A stretch of 64,000 nucleotides of DNA from Oscillospiraceae bacterium (GCA_022800665.1 JAAWQS010000003.1:1-64000), one strand, 5' to 3'; positions 24,876 through 34,863 are shown, numbered from the stretch's first letter. A program made the numbers and translations. The notes: generated by a model from the sequence alone, not told the origin.

Positions 24876-25766
24876 TTGAATAAGACAAAACTGTCCGCCG
24901 CCGCCCGGCGGGAAGAAAACTGGGGCTGGTTCATGGTGGCTCCGACCATCATCGGCCTAGTGGTCCTGAACCTGTGGCCCTTTGTGCAGACGCTGTACGC
25001 CAGCTTCTGCGAGCACCTGGGCTTCGGCCACTATAAATTCATCGGCCTGAAAAACTATGTGGACATGTTCGGCAACACCGAGTTCTGGAAAGCAACCTGG
25101 AATACCGTCTACTTCTGTATCCTGACCGTGCCTGTGGGCATTGTCCTGGCCCTCTTTGTGGCCATGCTCCTCAACGCCAAGGTGAAGTTCAAGGGCGGCT
25201 TCCGCACCATCTTCTTCCTCCCCTTGGTCTGCGCTCCCGCCGCCGTGGCTATGGTGTGGCGTTGGATTTTCAACGGCGAGTACGGCATCCTCAACCAGAT
25301 GCTGGGCCAGAAGATCCAGTGGATCACCGACCCGAAGACGGCTGTGCTGGCGGTGGCGATTGTGTCCGTGTGGAGCAGCGTGGGTTATGACGCGGTGCTG
25401 CTGCTGGCCGGTCTCCAGAACATCCCCAAGACCCTCTATGAGGCCAACAGCATCGACGGCGCAGGCAAAATCCGTCAGTTCTTCACCATCACCCTGCCCA
25501 TGGTCTCCCCCACCATGTTCTCCGTCCTCATCATGCGCCTGATGGCCTCCATGAAAATCTACGACCTCATCTACATGATGGCAGACGAGACCAACCCCGC
25601 ACTGACCGATATGCAGAGCTTGATGTACCTGTTCTATCGCTCGTCCTTCGTGTCCGGAAGCCGCGGCTATGGTTCCGCCATCGTCATCTGGACCGTCGGC
25701 CTGATTCTGCTTGTGACGCTGGTCCAGTTCATGGGTCAGAAGAAGTGGGTCACATACGATATTTAA
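24876..25766 (+). CDS. Sugar ABC transporter permease (MalF/UgpA type)
   Basis: A CUT1 membrane subunit, 296 residues and six helices, with the EAA loop EANSIDGAGKIRQFFTITLP for ATPase contact. I start it at TTG 24876, seven bases after AGGGGAGG; the in-frame GTG at 24858 would contain that site. It follows the binding-protein gene by 14 bases and precedes the second permease by 12. Confidence 0.95.
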   Translation: MNKTKLSAAARREENWGWFMVAPTIIGLVVLNLWPFVQTLYASFCEHLGFGHYKFIGLKNYVDMFGNTEFWKATWNTVYFCILTVPVGIVLALFVAMLLNAKVKFKGGFRTIFFLPLVCAPAAVAMVWRWIFNGEYGILNQMLGQKIQWITDPKTAVLAVAIVSVWSSVGYDAVLLLAGLQNIPKTLYEANSIDGAGKIRQFFTITLPMVSPTMFSVLIMRLMASMKIYDLIYMMADETNPALTDMQSLMYLFYRSSFVSGSRGYGSAIVIWTVGLILLVTLVQFMGQKKWVTYDI

Positions 25767-25778
25767 GGAGGAACCGGC

Positions 25779-26621
25779 ATGAAAAGTACAGATTCTTTGA
25801 GACGCTCCTATGCAATCAACAAGTTTATCACATACTTCTTCCTGGTCCTGGGCGCAGTGATTATGATCTTCCCCTTTGTGTGGATGATCCTCACCAGCTC
25901 CAAGACCGTCCCGGAGAGTATGCAGATTCCTCCCACCATTCTCCCCAAGCAGTTCACCCTGGACAATTTCTCCGACGCCATTGCCAGCCTCCCCTTCGCC
26001 AACCTGTACATCAACACCATCCTGATGGTCTTTTTCCGGGTTGTCTGCGCGGTTCTCTTCAGCTCCATGGCGGGCTATGCCTTCGCTAAGCTGAAGTTCA
26101 GAGGCAAGAACCTCCTGTTCGGCATTGTGCTGGTTCAGATGTCCCTGCCCAGCCAGATCTTCATTATCCCCCAGTATCAGATGGTCGCTAAAATGGGCAT
26201 GGCCAACACCATTTTCGCCCTGGTCTTTCCGGGCCTGGTCAGCGCCTTCGGCGTGTTCTTCCTGCGGCAGACCTACATGAGCATACCGGACGAGGTGGGC
26301 GAGGCCGCCTATCTGGACGGCTGCAACCAGTGGCAGACCTTCTATAAGGTCATGTTCCCCCTGACGGGAACCTCCGTGGCCGCTCTGACCATCTTCACCG
26401 CCGTGTTTGCCTACGGCGACCTGATGTGGCCCCTGGTGGTCAACTCCGACCTGAAGATGATGACCCTTTCCTCCGGCCTTTCCACCCTGAAGGGCCAGTT
26501 CACCACCAACTTCCCTGTCCTGATGGCAGGCTCCCTGCTGGCTATGCTGCCGATGGTGGTTCTGTATCTGTTCTTCCAGAAGCAGTTCGTGGAAGGCATC
26601 GCGGGTACCGGCGGCAAGTAA
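25779..26621 (+). CDS. Sugar ABC transporter permease (MalG/UgpE type)
   Basis: The partner permease, 280 residues and six helices, with the EAA motif EAAYLDGCNQWQTFYKVMFP and the C-terminal FFQKQFVEGIAGTGGK. Start ATG follows AAGGAGGAACCGGC. No ATP-binding subunit is encoded in the operon, so a shared MsmX-like ATPase elsewhere must energise it, as is usual for CUT1 systems in Firmicutes. Confidence 0.95.
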   Translation: MKSTDSLRRSYAINKFITYFFLVLGAVIMIFPFVWMILTSSKTVPESMQIPPTILPKQFTLDNFSDAIASLPFANLYINTILMVFFRVVCAVLFSSMAGYAFAKLKFRGKNLLFGIVLVQMSLPSQIFIIPQYQMVAKMGMANTIFALVFPGLVSAFGVFFLRQTYMSIPDEVGEAAYLDGCNQWQTFYKVMFPLTGTSVAALTIFTAVFAYGDLMWPLVVNSDLKMMTLSSGLSTLKGQFTTNFPVLMAGSLLAMLPMVVLYLFFQKQFVEGIAGTGGK

Positions 26622-26744
26622 GGACGGCGGCCAGTGCGCTCCCCGCTCCCTTCCATACCTGGATTTGCGCCTGATAAGGGCAGATCCCCCTTGCGGCGGA
26701 TGCGCGGGCCAAACTAAATTCGCTTCTTCCATTCTTCTCCTTCC

Positions 26745-26779
26745 GACAGCCCCGACAGACATTGTTTGCCGGGGCTGTC
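26745..26779 (+). terminator. Hairpin after the permease operon
   Basis: A perfect 10-bp stem GACAGCCCCG/CGGGGCTGTC with a 15-base loop and no U tract. It may attenuate rather than stop transcription into the alpha-galactosidase gene. The rest of the 323-base gap (26622-26944) holds the promoter below and nothing else I can support. Confidence 0.5.
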
Positions 26780-26883
26780 CCATTAGGGTTCGGAGAGCGC
26801 GAAAGGCGGCGGATGGGTCCGGGGCCGTCAGACCATACAAACGGCCCGGACAAAACCGGCAAAAGTTTATTGACTTCTCCCTG

Positions 26884-26912
26884 TTGCATCTTTGGAGAAA
26901 ATCCCCTACAAT
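26884..26912 (+). promoter_or_regulatory. Promoter of the alpha-galactosidase gene
   Basis: TTGCAT, 17 bases, TACAAT, 33 bases before the start codon. Confidence 0.6.
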
Positions 26913-26944
26913 TGCCGCTGAAATACATTTCCGGGAGGTCCATT

Positions 26945-29164
26945 ATGATCCTCTACAATGAAACCAGCCGTACGCTGACGCTGCACACCCGGCGTACGAC
27001 GTATCAGATGAAGGCCGACGCCTTCAACGTACTGCTGCATACCTACTACGGTCCCCGCGTGGGAGACGACGACCTGTCCTGCCTGGTCCAGTATTTTGAC
27101 CGCGGCTTTTCTCCCAACCCCCGCGAGGCGGGGATCGACCGGACCTATTCTCTGGATACGCTCCCCCAGGAGTACGCCACCTGCGGCGTAGGCGACTTCC
27201 GGTCCAGTGCGGCGGAGGTGGAGCAGCCCGACGGCAGCCTGCTGCTGGATTTCCGCTATGCGGGCCATGAGATTCGTCCGGGCAAATATACCCTGGAGGG
27301 CCTGCCCTCCTTCACCGGCGGCGAGGGCTGGGAGACCCTGTCCGTGCGCCTGCAGGACCCCAGCTCCGGCGTGGAGGCGGAGCTGCTCTACGGCGTGTGC
27401 GAGGAGCACGACCTCATCACCCGCGCCGCCGTCCTCGCCAACTGCGGACAGGCCCCCGTGCGCCTGCGCCGGGCGATGAGCCTGTGCCTGGACCTGAACG
27501 GGAACCTGAACCGCACGGACCTGGATTTCATCACCTTCTATGGCGGGCATGTCCGGGAGCGGAACATGAGCCGGGCGCAGGTCTGCCACGGCATCCAGAG
27601 TGTGGGCAGCGTCCGGGGCGTGTCCAGCCACCAGTATAACCCCTTTGTCATGCTCTGCGAGCGTTCCGCCGGGGAGGATGCCGGTCTCTGTTACGGCGCG
27701 GCGCTGCTGTACAGCGGAAACTTTACCGCCCAGGTGGAGCACAGTCAGTTCAACGACACCCGGCTGCTCATAGGCATCCATCCCCACCACTTCTGCTGGA
27801 CCCTGGCTCCCGGTGAACGCTTCACCGCGCCGGAGGCGGCGTTGATCTGCTCCCCCGACGGCTTTGCCGCCATGACCCACCGCTTTCACCGGGCTATGCG
27901 GGCCAGTCTCATCCAGGACCCCTGTCCGGGAACTCGCCGTCCGGTGCTCATCAACAACTGGGAGGTCACGGAGTTCCATTTCAGTGCGGACCAGCTGGTG
28001 GAAATCGCCAGGGAGGCGTCCAAGCTGGGCATGGAGCTGTTTGTCATGGACGACGGCTGGTTCGGCAATCGGAACAGCGATTACAGCGGCCTGGGGGACT
28101 GGGTGGTCAACCAGGACAAGATCCCCGGCGGGCTGGAGGCCCTGGTCCCGCGGATTCAGGCATTGGGGATGCGGTTTGGCCTGTGGGTGGAGCCGGAGAT
28201 GGTCAGCGAGGACAGCGGCCTGTACCGCGCCCATCCGGATTGGGCGTTGGGCGCGCCGGGCCGTCCCCAGACCAGAGGGCGCAGTCAGCTGGCGTTGGAT
28301 TTCACCCGGCAGGATGTACGGGACTATGTGTATGCATCCCTGCGCCGGGTACTGGACAGCGCGGATATCTCGTATATCAAGTGGGACATGAACCGCGCCC
28401 TGACCGATGTGTGGTCCGCCGCTCTGCCGGCGGAACGGCAGGGGGAAGTCTTCCACCGGTACGTGTTGGGCGTATACAGCTTTCTGGAGCAGCTGCGCCG
28501 GGATTACCCGAAGCTGTTTATTGAGGGCTGCGCCGGCGGCGGCGGACGGTTCGACGCCGGAATGCTCTACTACACGCCCCAGATCTGGGCCAGCGACAAC
28601 ACCGACGCCATTGACCGTCTGAAGATTCAGTACGGCACCTCCTTCTGCTACCCCATCAGCGCCATCGGCGCGCACGTCTCCGCCGTACCCAACGGCCAGA
28701 CCCACCGGTCCACCCCCATGGAGACCCGCGGCGTGGTGGCGATGAGCGGAACCTTCGGCTACGAGATGGACCTGGGGGAGTGTACGGAGGAGGAGAAGAA
28801 GACGGTCCGCCGTCAGATTGAAACCTTTAAGGCCCATTACAACCTCATTCAAGAGGGGGACTACTACCGGCTGACCAATCCCTTCCAGGACAAGGACTAC
28901 ACCGCCTGGGAGCATGTGTCGCCGGACCAGCGGGAGGCGTTGGTATCCCTGGTCACTGGCAGCGCCAGGGCGGCGCAGCCGTTTACCGTCCTGCGTCTGA
29001 AGGGCCTGGACCCCCAGCGCCGGTACCGGATCACTGGCACCGACGGGCTGTACGGCTCCGATACCCTCTACCGGGGGGACACCCTGATGTACGCGGGCTA
29101 TCCCATCCCGCTGCTGTGGGGGGATTACCAGTCTGTGCAGCTGTATTTGGAGGCTGTCGAATAA
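26945..29164 (+). CDS. Alpha-galactosidase, glycoside hydrolase family 36
   Basis: A cytoplasmic retaining alpha-galactosidase that releases galactose from melibiose, raffinose and stachyose. The 739-residue length, N-terminal beta-sandwich and TIM barrel fit GH36. The nucleophile Asp is in SYIKWDMNRALTD and the general acid in WASDNTDAIDRLKIQYG. ELFVMDDGWFG and WVEPEMVSEDS are also family landmarks. There is no signal peptide. ATG 26945 follows GGGAGG; a longer in-frame extension overlaps the promoter. It forms a catabolic unit with the upstream importer. Confidence 0.95.
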   Translation: MILYNETSRTLTLHTRRTTYQMKADAFNVLLHTYYGPRVGDDDLSCLVQYFDRGFSPNPREAGIDRTYSLDTLPQEYATCGVGDFRSSAAEVEQPDGSLLLDFRYAGHEIRPGKYTLEGLPSFTGGEGWETLSVRLQDPSSGVEAELLYGVCEEHDLITRAAVLANCGQAPVRLRRAMSLCLDLNGNLNRTDLDFITFYGGHVRERNMSRAQVCHGIQSVGSVRGVSSHQYNPFVMLCERSAGEDAGLCYGAALLYSGNFTAQVEHSQFNDTRLLIGIHPHHFCWTLAPGERFTAPEAALICSPDGFAAMTHRFHRAMRASLIQDPCPGTRRPVLINNWEVTEFHFSADQLVEIAREASKLGMELFVMDDGWFGNRNSDYSGLGDWVVNQDKIPGGLEALVPRIQALGMRFGLWVEPEMVSEDSGLYRAHPDWALGAPGRPQTRGRSQLALDFTRQDVRDYVYASLRRVLDSADISYIKWDMNRALTDVWSAALPAERQGEVFHRYVLGVYSFLEQLRRDYPKLFIEGCAGGGGRFDAGMLYYTPQIWASDNTDAIDRLKIQYGTSFCYPISAIGAHVSAVPNGQTHRSTPMETRGVVAMSGTFGYEMDLGECTEEEKKTVRRQIETFKAHYNLIQEGDYYRLTNPFQDKDYTAWEHVSPDQREALVSLVTGSARAAQPFTVLRLKGLDPQRRYRITGTDGLYGSDTLYRGDTLMYAGYPIPLLWGDYQSVQLYLEAVE

Positions 29165-29172
29165 TGCGGGAA

Positions 29173-29208
29173 GAACCGGTCTGGAGGCAGACCGGTTCTC
29201 TTTTTTTG
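29173..29208 (+). terminator. Terminator of the alpha-galactosidase gene
   Basis: Stem GAACCGGTCT/AGACCGGTTC with a 6-base loop, then TCTTTTTTT. A textbook intrinsic terminator. Confidence 0.95.
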
Positions 29209-29272
29209 ACAGCAGAATAGACAAGAACGGCGGGGCAATATTTGTGTGGAATGACGAATTATGGGAAATTGC

Positions 29273-29301
29273 TTGTATTTTGCGGGAGGATACTATACTA
29301 T
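29273..29301 (+). promoter_or_regulatory. Promoter of the MATE-sbcDC unit
   Basis: TTGTAT, 17 bases, TACTAT in an AT-rich stretch (TACTATACTATATATA) that offers several overlapping -10 choices. Confidence 0.5.
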
Positions 29302-29354
29302 ATATATAAAGAAACTGTAAAAATACATGAAATGAAAGCAGGGAGGATACAGAT

Positions 29355-30764
29355 ATGGCTGGTATAGAAAAGGACAAGCAGGACCAACGCAAGACGATGA
29401 TGCTGAATGAACCGCTGCCGAAGGTGATTTCTAAAATGGCGGTTCCTTCCATCGTCGCTTTTTTGATTACATCCATCTACAATCTGGCGGACACGTTTTT
29501 TGTCAGCTCTCTGGGGACCAACGCCACCGCCGCCGTCAGCGTCAACGCCTCCCTGGACCAGATCATCATGATGGCCGGTTCTATGCTGGCTGTAGGCGCG
29601 GCCAGCTATATTTCCCGGCTGCTGGGGGCGAAAAAGGACGAAAAAGCCAGCCGTGTCCTCTCCACCGCCTTTTTCCTGGCCCTGGGCTTCGGCGGGGCGG
29701 TGATGATTCTGGGCAGCGTCTTTATGACCCCTATGGTCCGTCTCCTGGGCGCGACCGATACCTGCGAGCAATACGCGGTTGAATACGCCACCTATGTCCT
29801 GCTGGTGGCCCCCCTCATGGCGGCCACCTTTGTTATGAACCAGTGCCTGCGGGCGGAGGGCAGCGCCATGCTGTCCATGATCGGCATGGGCTTCGGCGGC
29901 ATCCTCAACTGCTTTTTAGACCCTATCTTTATTTTTTATCTGGATTTGGGCGTGGCCGGGGCCTCCATGGCCACCGCGATTTCCAAGCTTGTCAGCTTCT
30001 CCATCCTGATTTTCCCCTACGTGACCCGCCGCAGTCTCCTGCATCTCTCCATCCGCAATTTCCAGTTCAGCCGGGATATTGTGGTGCAGATTATCAGCGT
30101 CGGGTCCTCGTCCATGTTCCGTTCCGGGCTGGCGGTGGTGTCGGCTATTGTGCTGAACAATATTGCCGGCGCGATTTCCGACTCCGTCCTGGCGGGGATC
30201 GGTGTGTCCACAAAGATTATGATGTTCCCCTTTGGCATCATCCTGGGCTTCGGCACCGGGTTCCAGCCGGTGGCGGGCTTCAACTGGGGGGCGGAGCGGT
30301 ACGACCGGGTGCTGGACAGCTACCGCTTCGCCGCCCGGACCGCCTTTATTGGCGCGGCGGCAATGGGGCTTGCGCTGGCGGTGTTTGCCGGGCCGCTGAT
30401 TGTGCTCTTTGCGGAGACGGACCCGGAGATGCAGATGGTGGGCGCGCTGTCCATCCGGCTGCAGTGCCTGGCCCTGCCGGTCCACGCCTGGGTGGCGGTG
30501 GTCAATATGTTCTGCGCCGCCCTGGGCAACGCCAAGGGCGCGGTGCTGCTGTCCACCTCCCGGCAGGGGACGTGCTTCCTGCCCATCGTGTACCCCATGG
30601 CCTATTGGGGCGGCGCGTACGGCGTGGCGGCGGTCCAGGCGGCGGCGGACATCCTGACGCTGTTCCTGGCTCTGCCCCTCATCCGCAGGGTAAAACGGCA
30701 GATCGGAGCTGCTCAGGAGGCGCAGAAACGGACGGCGGGACAAATGATAAACAGCGAGGTGTGA
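29355..30764 (+). CDS. MATE family efflux transporter
   Basis: A Na+- or H+-coupled exporter of drugs or metabolites, 469 residues with 12 hydrophobic helices in two homologous halves. It begins after a charged N-terminus with LNEPLPKVISKMAVPSIVAF, the usual MATE opening, and has NLADTFFVSSLGTNATAAV and GFGTGFQPVAGFNWGA (second-half landmark). GGGAGGATA precedes the ATG. sbcD begins 3 bases after the stop, an unusual partner. Substrate unknown. Confidence 0.93.
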   Translation: MAGIEKDKQDQRKTMMLNEPLPKVISKMAVPSIVAFLITSIYNLADTFFVSSLGTNATAAVSVNASLDQIIMMAGSMLAVGAASYISRLLGAKKDEKASRVLSTAFFLALGFGGAVMILGSVFMTPMVRLLGATDTCEQYAVEYATYVLLVAPLMAATFVMNQCLRAEGSAMLSMIGMGFGGILNCFLDPIFIFYLDLGVAGASMATAISKLVSFSILIFPYVTRRSLLHLSIRNFQFSRDIVVQIISVGSSSMFRSGLAVVSAIVLNNIAGAISDSVLAGIGVSTKIMMFPFGIILGFGTGFQPVAGFNWGAERYDRVLDSYRFAARTAFIGAAAMGLALAVFAGPLIVLFAETDPEMQMVGALSIRLQCLALPVHAWVAVVNMFCAALGNAKGAVLLSTSRQGTCFLPIVYPMAYWGGAYGVAAVQAAADILTLFLALPLIRRVKRQIGAAQEAQKRTAGQMINSEV

Positions 30765-30767
30765 TCT

Positions 30768-31907
30768 ATGAAATTACTGCATCTGTCGGACCTCCACCTT
30801 GGGAAACGGGTCAACGAATTTTCTATGCTGGAGGACCAAAAGTATATCCTGTCAGAAATAATACAAATTGTTGAGAAAGAAGCTCCGGATGCCGTCCTGA
30901 TTGCCGGGGACGTCTACGACAAATCCGTGCCGCCGGCGGAGGCGGTGGAGCTGTTCGACGATTTCCTGGTGCGGCTCTCCCGGCTGGGAACCCAGGTCTT
31001 TGTCATCAGCGGCAACCACGATTCCCCGGAGCGCGTTGCTTTCGGCGGGCGGCTCATGGACCCCAGCGGCATCCATATGTCGCCGGTCTACAGCGGGCAG
31101 GTCCAGCCTGTCCCCCTGACCGACGCTTTCGGGACGGTGAACATTTACATGCTTCCCTTTGTCAAGCCCATCCACGTGCGCCGTTTTTTTCCGGAGGCCG
31201 AAACCGGTACATATACAGATACCCTGCGCACGGCGGTTGAGCAGATGTCTGTGGACCCGGCGGCGCGGAACGTCCTGATGACCCACCAGTTTGTCACCGG
31301 GGCCTGGCGGTCGGAGTCGGAGGATATCTCCGTAGGCGGGACGGACAACGTGGATGCGTCTGTATTCGATACCTTCGATTACGTGGCCCTGGGCCACATC
31401 CATGGCCCCCAGCATGTGGGCCGGGAAACGGTGCGCTACTGCGGGACCCCGCTGAAATACTCCTTTTCCGAGGCCGGACATCAAAAGTCCGTAACTGCGG
31501 TGGAGCTGGGGGAGAAGGGCAGCGTCCAGGTCCGCGCCATCCCCCTGGCGCCCCGCCGGGATATGCGGGAGATTCGGGGGACTTACCTGGAGCTGACTGC
31601 CAAGAGCTATTATGACAGCTTCCCCAAGGACAGCTATCTGCACATCACCCTGACGGATGAGGAGGATGTGCTGGATGCCGTGGGCCGCCTGCGGGTGATC
31701 TATCCCAACCTGATGAAGCTGGACTACGACAACAAGCGCACGCGGGGCGGCGGCGCGGCGTTGGAGGACGCGGGGCCGCCGGAGCGGAGATCGCCCCTGG
31801 AGCTGTTCGCGGAGTTCTATGAGCTGCAGAACTGCCAGCCAATGGGGGAGGAGCAGCGGGCGTTTATGCAGGACTTGATTGAGCAGATTTGGGGGGATGA
31901 GACATGA
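30768..31907 (+). CDS. sbcD: Exonuclease SbcCD, subunit D (Mre11-like nuclease)
   Basis: The Mn2+-dependent nuclease that, with SbcC, opens hairpins and processes double-strand ends. The 379-residue protein has all phosphoesterase motifs: SDLHLGK (7-13), AGDVYDKS, SGNHDSPER and the paired-His VALGHIHGPQH. The C-terminal capping domain is present. It overlaps sbcC by 4 bases (ATGA). Confidence 0.96.
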   Translation: MKLLHLSDLHLGKRVNEFSMLEDQKYILSEIIQIVEKEAPDAVLIAGDVYDKSVPPAEAVELFDDFLVRLSRLGTQVFVISGNHDSPERVAFGGRLMDPSGIHMSPVYSGQVQPVPLTDAFGTVNIYMLPFVKPIHVRRFFPEAETGTYTDTLRTAVEQMSVDPAARNVLMTHQFVTGAWRSESEDISVGGTDNVDASVFDTFDYVALGHIHGPQHVGRETVRYCGTPLKYSFSEAGHQKSVTAVELGEKGSVQVRAIPLAPRRDMREIRGTYLELTAKSYYDSFPKDSYLHITLTDEEDVLDAVGRLRVIYPNLMKLDYDNKRTRGGGAALEDAGPPERRSPLELFAEFYELQNCQPMGEEQRAFMQDLIEQIWGDET

Positions 31908-34714
31908 GGCCGGACAAACTGAAGATTTCCGCATTTGGACCCTACGCCGGCGTTGTGGAGCTGGACATGGACCGTCTGGGGAGCAGCGGGCTGTACCTGA
32001 TTACCGGCGACACCGGCGCAGGCAAGACCACCATTTTTGACGCCATCACCTTTGCCCTCTACGGCGAGGCCAGCGGCAGCAGCCGGGACCCGTCCATGCT
32101 GCGCTCCAAGTACGCCGCCCCGGAGACCCCCACAGAGGTGGAGCTGGTCTTCACCTACGACGGGCAGCAGTATACTATCCGCCGGAATCCGGAGTACCAG
32201 CGTCCTGCGAAGAAGGGGACGGGTTTTACCACCCAGAGGGCCAATGCGGAGCTGATTTATCCCGACGGCAGAGCGGTCACGCAGAAGCGGGAGGTCAACA
32301 GCGCGGTCCGGGAGCTTCTGGGGATTGACCGGGGGCAGTTCTCCCAGATCGCTATGATTGCCCAGGGGGATTTCCTGCGGCTGCTGCTGGCGGATACAAA
32401 GGAGCGGCAGACAATTTTCCGGGAAATATTTCAGACCGGATTCTATCAGACCCTGCAGGACCGCCTGCGGGAGAAGACAACGGAACTGAACAGGCAGTAC
32501 GAGGCGGCAAAGAGCAGCATCCGGCAGCACACCGGCGGCGCACAGTGGACCGGCGGCGGAGACCAGGTTCTGCTGGAGGAGGCCAAGGAGGGCCGGATGC
32601 CCCTGCCCGAAATCATAGAGCTGCTGGAGCGGCTGGCCGCGCAGGACCGGGAGACGGACCGGCAGCTGTCGGAGCGGGCGGCGGCGGTCAATCGGGAACT
32701 GGATGAGGTCAATGGGAACCTGGCCCGTGGGGCGGAGTTCCGGAAGATGCGGGACGCGCTGGCAGCGGCGGAGCGGCAGCGGCAGGCGGCGGCGGAAAAG
32801 CAGGCGGCGTTGGCAGCGGCTCTGGAGGCGCAGCGGGCGATGCAGCCCCAGCGGGAGGAGCTGGACCGGGAGATTGTCCGGCTGGAGGAAGCCCTGGGGG
32901 ACTATGACGCCTTGGACCGGCAGCAGAAGCAGCTGGCAGCGGCGCGGGAGCAGATGGCCGGTACAGACAGACAGCTGGAAGAACAGCGGCAGGCCCGTGA
33001 AAAGGGGCTGGGGACGGTCTCCCAGTGGGAGGGCGAGCGGGAGTCGCTGCAATCCGCCGGGGAGGAGCTGGAGCGGCTGAAGCGGGAGCGGGAGGACGTA
33101 GAGCGGAAGCTGTCCGACCTGAAAAAGCTGTCCGGTCAGATGGCCGGCTACCAGCGGGACTGCCGGGCTTTGCGGAATGCCCAGGATGCGTACGCGAAAG
33201 CCGCGGAAAAGGCGCGGCGCAGCCGGGACAGGTACAATGAACAGAACGACCTGTTTCTGGGCGAGCAGGCGGGCATCCTGGCCGAGACCCTGCGCAGCGG
33301 ACAGCGGTGTCCGGTGTGCGGCGCGTTGGAGCATCCCTGTCCCGCCCGCAAGGCGGAAAACGCCCCCTCCGAGGCACAGCTGAAGCGGTTCCAGGCCGAT
33401 GCGGAGCAGACCCGCGGGGCGGCGGATACCGCCAGCCGTGAGGCTGGAGTCATCAAGGGCCGCGTGGACGCACAGCTGGAAAAACTGCGGGAGCAGGCCA
33501 GCCAGATTCTCCGTACCGCCCAGTCCGGCCTTCTCGCCGGAGAGACCCGGCAGGCGTTGGCGGCGTTGCAGGATTTTCAGACCATCCCCCCGGAACTGGC
33601 GGCTCTGGAGGAGCGGTATGCTGGTGCGGCGGACCGGCTGTCCCGGCAGATTGCGGCGGAAAACCGCCATATCCAGCGGCGGGCAGAGCTGGATGGACTG
33701 ATTCCAAAGGGGAAAAAGCGTCTGGAGGCAATCGACGGCGAGATTGCCCGCCTGACCGGGCAGCTCCATACCGCCGCCGGACAGATGTCGGAACTGGAAA
33801 AACAAATCGGCGAGTACGCCGGACGTCTGGAGTTCCCCAGCCGGGCGGAGGCAGAGGCCCGCAAAAGCGAACTCCTCCGGCGGCAGAACGCCATGCGGCG
33901 GGACCTGGAGGCTGCTCAGTCGGCCCACGACGGAGCGGAAAGGAATCTGTCCGCGCTGGACGGGCAGATCCTCCAGCTGCAATCCCAGCTGGAGGCCGCG
34001 CCTCCGGCGGACCAGAGCCGGGAGCAGGAGAAGCAGTCCAGCCTTCTGCGGGAGCGGGACGCCCTGAGCGGGCAGCAGAAGACCGTCCACATCCGCATGG
34101 CGGCCAACGAAACTGCGCTGAAAAACATCCGGGCCGCAGCGGAGGAGAGCGCGGCTCTGGAGGCCCGCATCACCTGGATGTCGGCCCTCCACAACACCGC
34201 CAGCGGCAAGCTCAGCGGGAAGAAAATGATGCTGGAGACCTACATCCAAACCAGCTATTTTGACCGCATCATCGCACGGGCCAACCGGCGGTTCCTGGTG
34301 ATGTCCAGCGCACAGTTTGAGCTGGTCCGCCGGAAGGAGGACAGCAGTCAGGGCCAGGGCGGTCTGGAGCTGGACGTAATCGACCACTACAACGGCGCTG
34401 CCCGCAGCGTCAGAACCCTCTCCGGCGGGGAGTCCTTCCTGGCCTCCCTGTCCCTGGCCCTGGGGCTTTCGGACGAGGTGCAGTCGGCAGCGGCCAAGGG
34501 CATCCGGCTGGACACCATGTTTGTGGACGAGGGCTTTGGCTCCCTGGATGACGAGTCCCTCCAGCAGGCGTTGAAGGCGTTGGCGGGCCTGACCGAAGGC
34601 AGCCGTCTGGTGGGCGTCATTTCCCACGTGGGAGAGCTGAAGGAGCGGATTGAAAAGCAGATTGTTGTGAAAAAGGGGCCGGGCGGACAGCGGCAGGTGT
34701 GCATGATTGTCTAG
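31904..34714 (+). CDS. sbcC: Exonuclease SbcCD, subunit C (Rad50-like ATPase)
   Basis: An SMC-like DNA repair ATPase of 936 residues. Walker A GDTGAGKTT is at 35-43. Two long coiled-coil arms rich in Glu/Arg/Gln flank the zinc-hook CPVC at about 469-472, in RCPVCGALEHPCP. The second ATPase half carries signature RTLSGGESFLASLSLA and Walker B DTMFVDEGFGSLDD. It is slightly shorter than E. coli SbcC but complete. Translationally coupled to sbcD. Confidence 0.96.
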   Translation: MRPDKLKISAFGPYAGVVELDMDRLGSSGLYLITGDTGAGKTTIFDAITFALYGEASGSSRDPSMLRSKYAAPETPTEVELVFTYDGQQYTIRRNPEYQRPAKKGTGFTTQRANAELIYPDGRAVTQKREVNSAVRELLGIDRGQFSQIAMIAQGDFLRLLLADTKERQTIFREIFQTGFYQTLQDRLREKTTELNRQYEAAKSSIRQHTGGAQWTGGGDQVLLEEAKEGRMPLPEIIELLERLAAQDRETDRQLSERAAAVNRELDEVNGNLARGAEFRKMRDALAAAERQRQAAAEKQAALAAALEAQRAMQPQREELDREIVRLEEALGDYDALDRQQKQLAAAREQMAGTDRQLEEQRQAREKGLGTVSQWEGERESLQSAGEELERLKREREDVERKLSDLKKLSGQMAGYQRDCRALRNAQDAYAKAAEKARRSRDRYNEQNDLFLGEQAGILAETLRSGQRCPVCGALEHPCPARKAENAPSEAQLKRFQADAEQTRGAADTASREAGVIKGRVDAQLEKLREQASQILRTAQSGLLAGETRQALAALQDFQTIPPELAALEERYAGAADRLSRQIAAENRHIQRRAELDGLIPKGKKRLEAIDGEIARLTGQLHTAAGQMSELEKQIGEYAGRLEFPSRAEAEARKSELLRRQNAMRRDLEAAQSAHDGAERNLSALDGQILQLQSQLEAAPPADQSREQEKQSSLLRERDALSGQQKTVHIRMAANETALKNIRAAAEESAALEARITWMSALHNTASGKLSGKKMMLETYIQTSYFDRIIARANRRFLVMSSAQFELVRRKEDSSQGQGGLELDVIDHYNGAARSVRTLSGGESFLASLSLALGLSDEVQSAAAKGIRLDTMFVDEGFGSLDDESLQQALKALAGLTEGSRLVGVISHVGELKERIEKQIVVKKGPGGQRQVCMIV

Positions 34715-34777
34715 TAAGACCGGGATAAATCGGTACAGATTACCATGTTATGTGAAAATTATTATATGTGCTAAAGG

Positions 34778-34806
34778 TTGCATTCTCCTCTGAAATCTGG
34801 TATAAT
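34778..34806 (+). promoter_or_regulatory. Sigma-A promoter of the AraC-family gene
   Basis: TTGCAT, 17 bases, TATAAT, 58 bases before the start codon. Confidence 0.7.
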
Positions 34807-34863
34807 TGTTGCTGGCAAGATTGATTTAGGCCAGGTTTTCGGCAGAAAGAGAAGTGATCAAAC

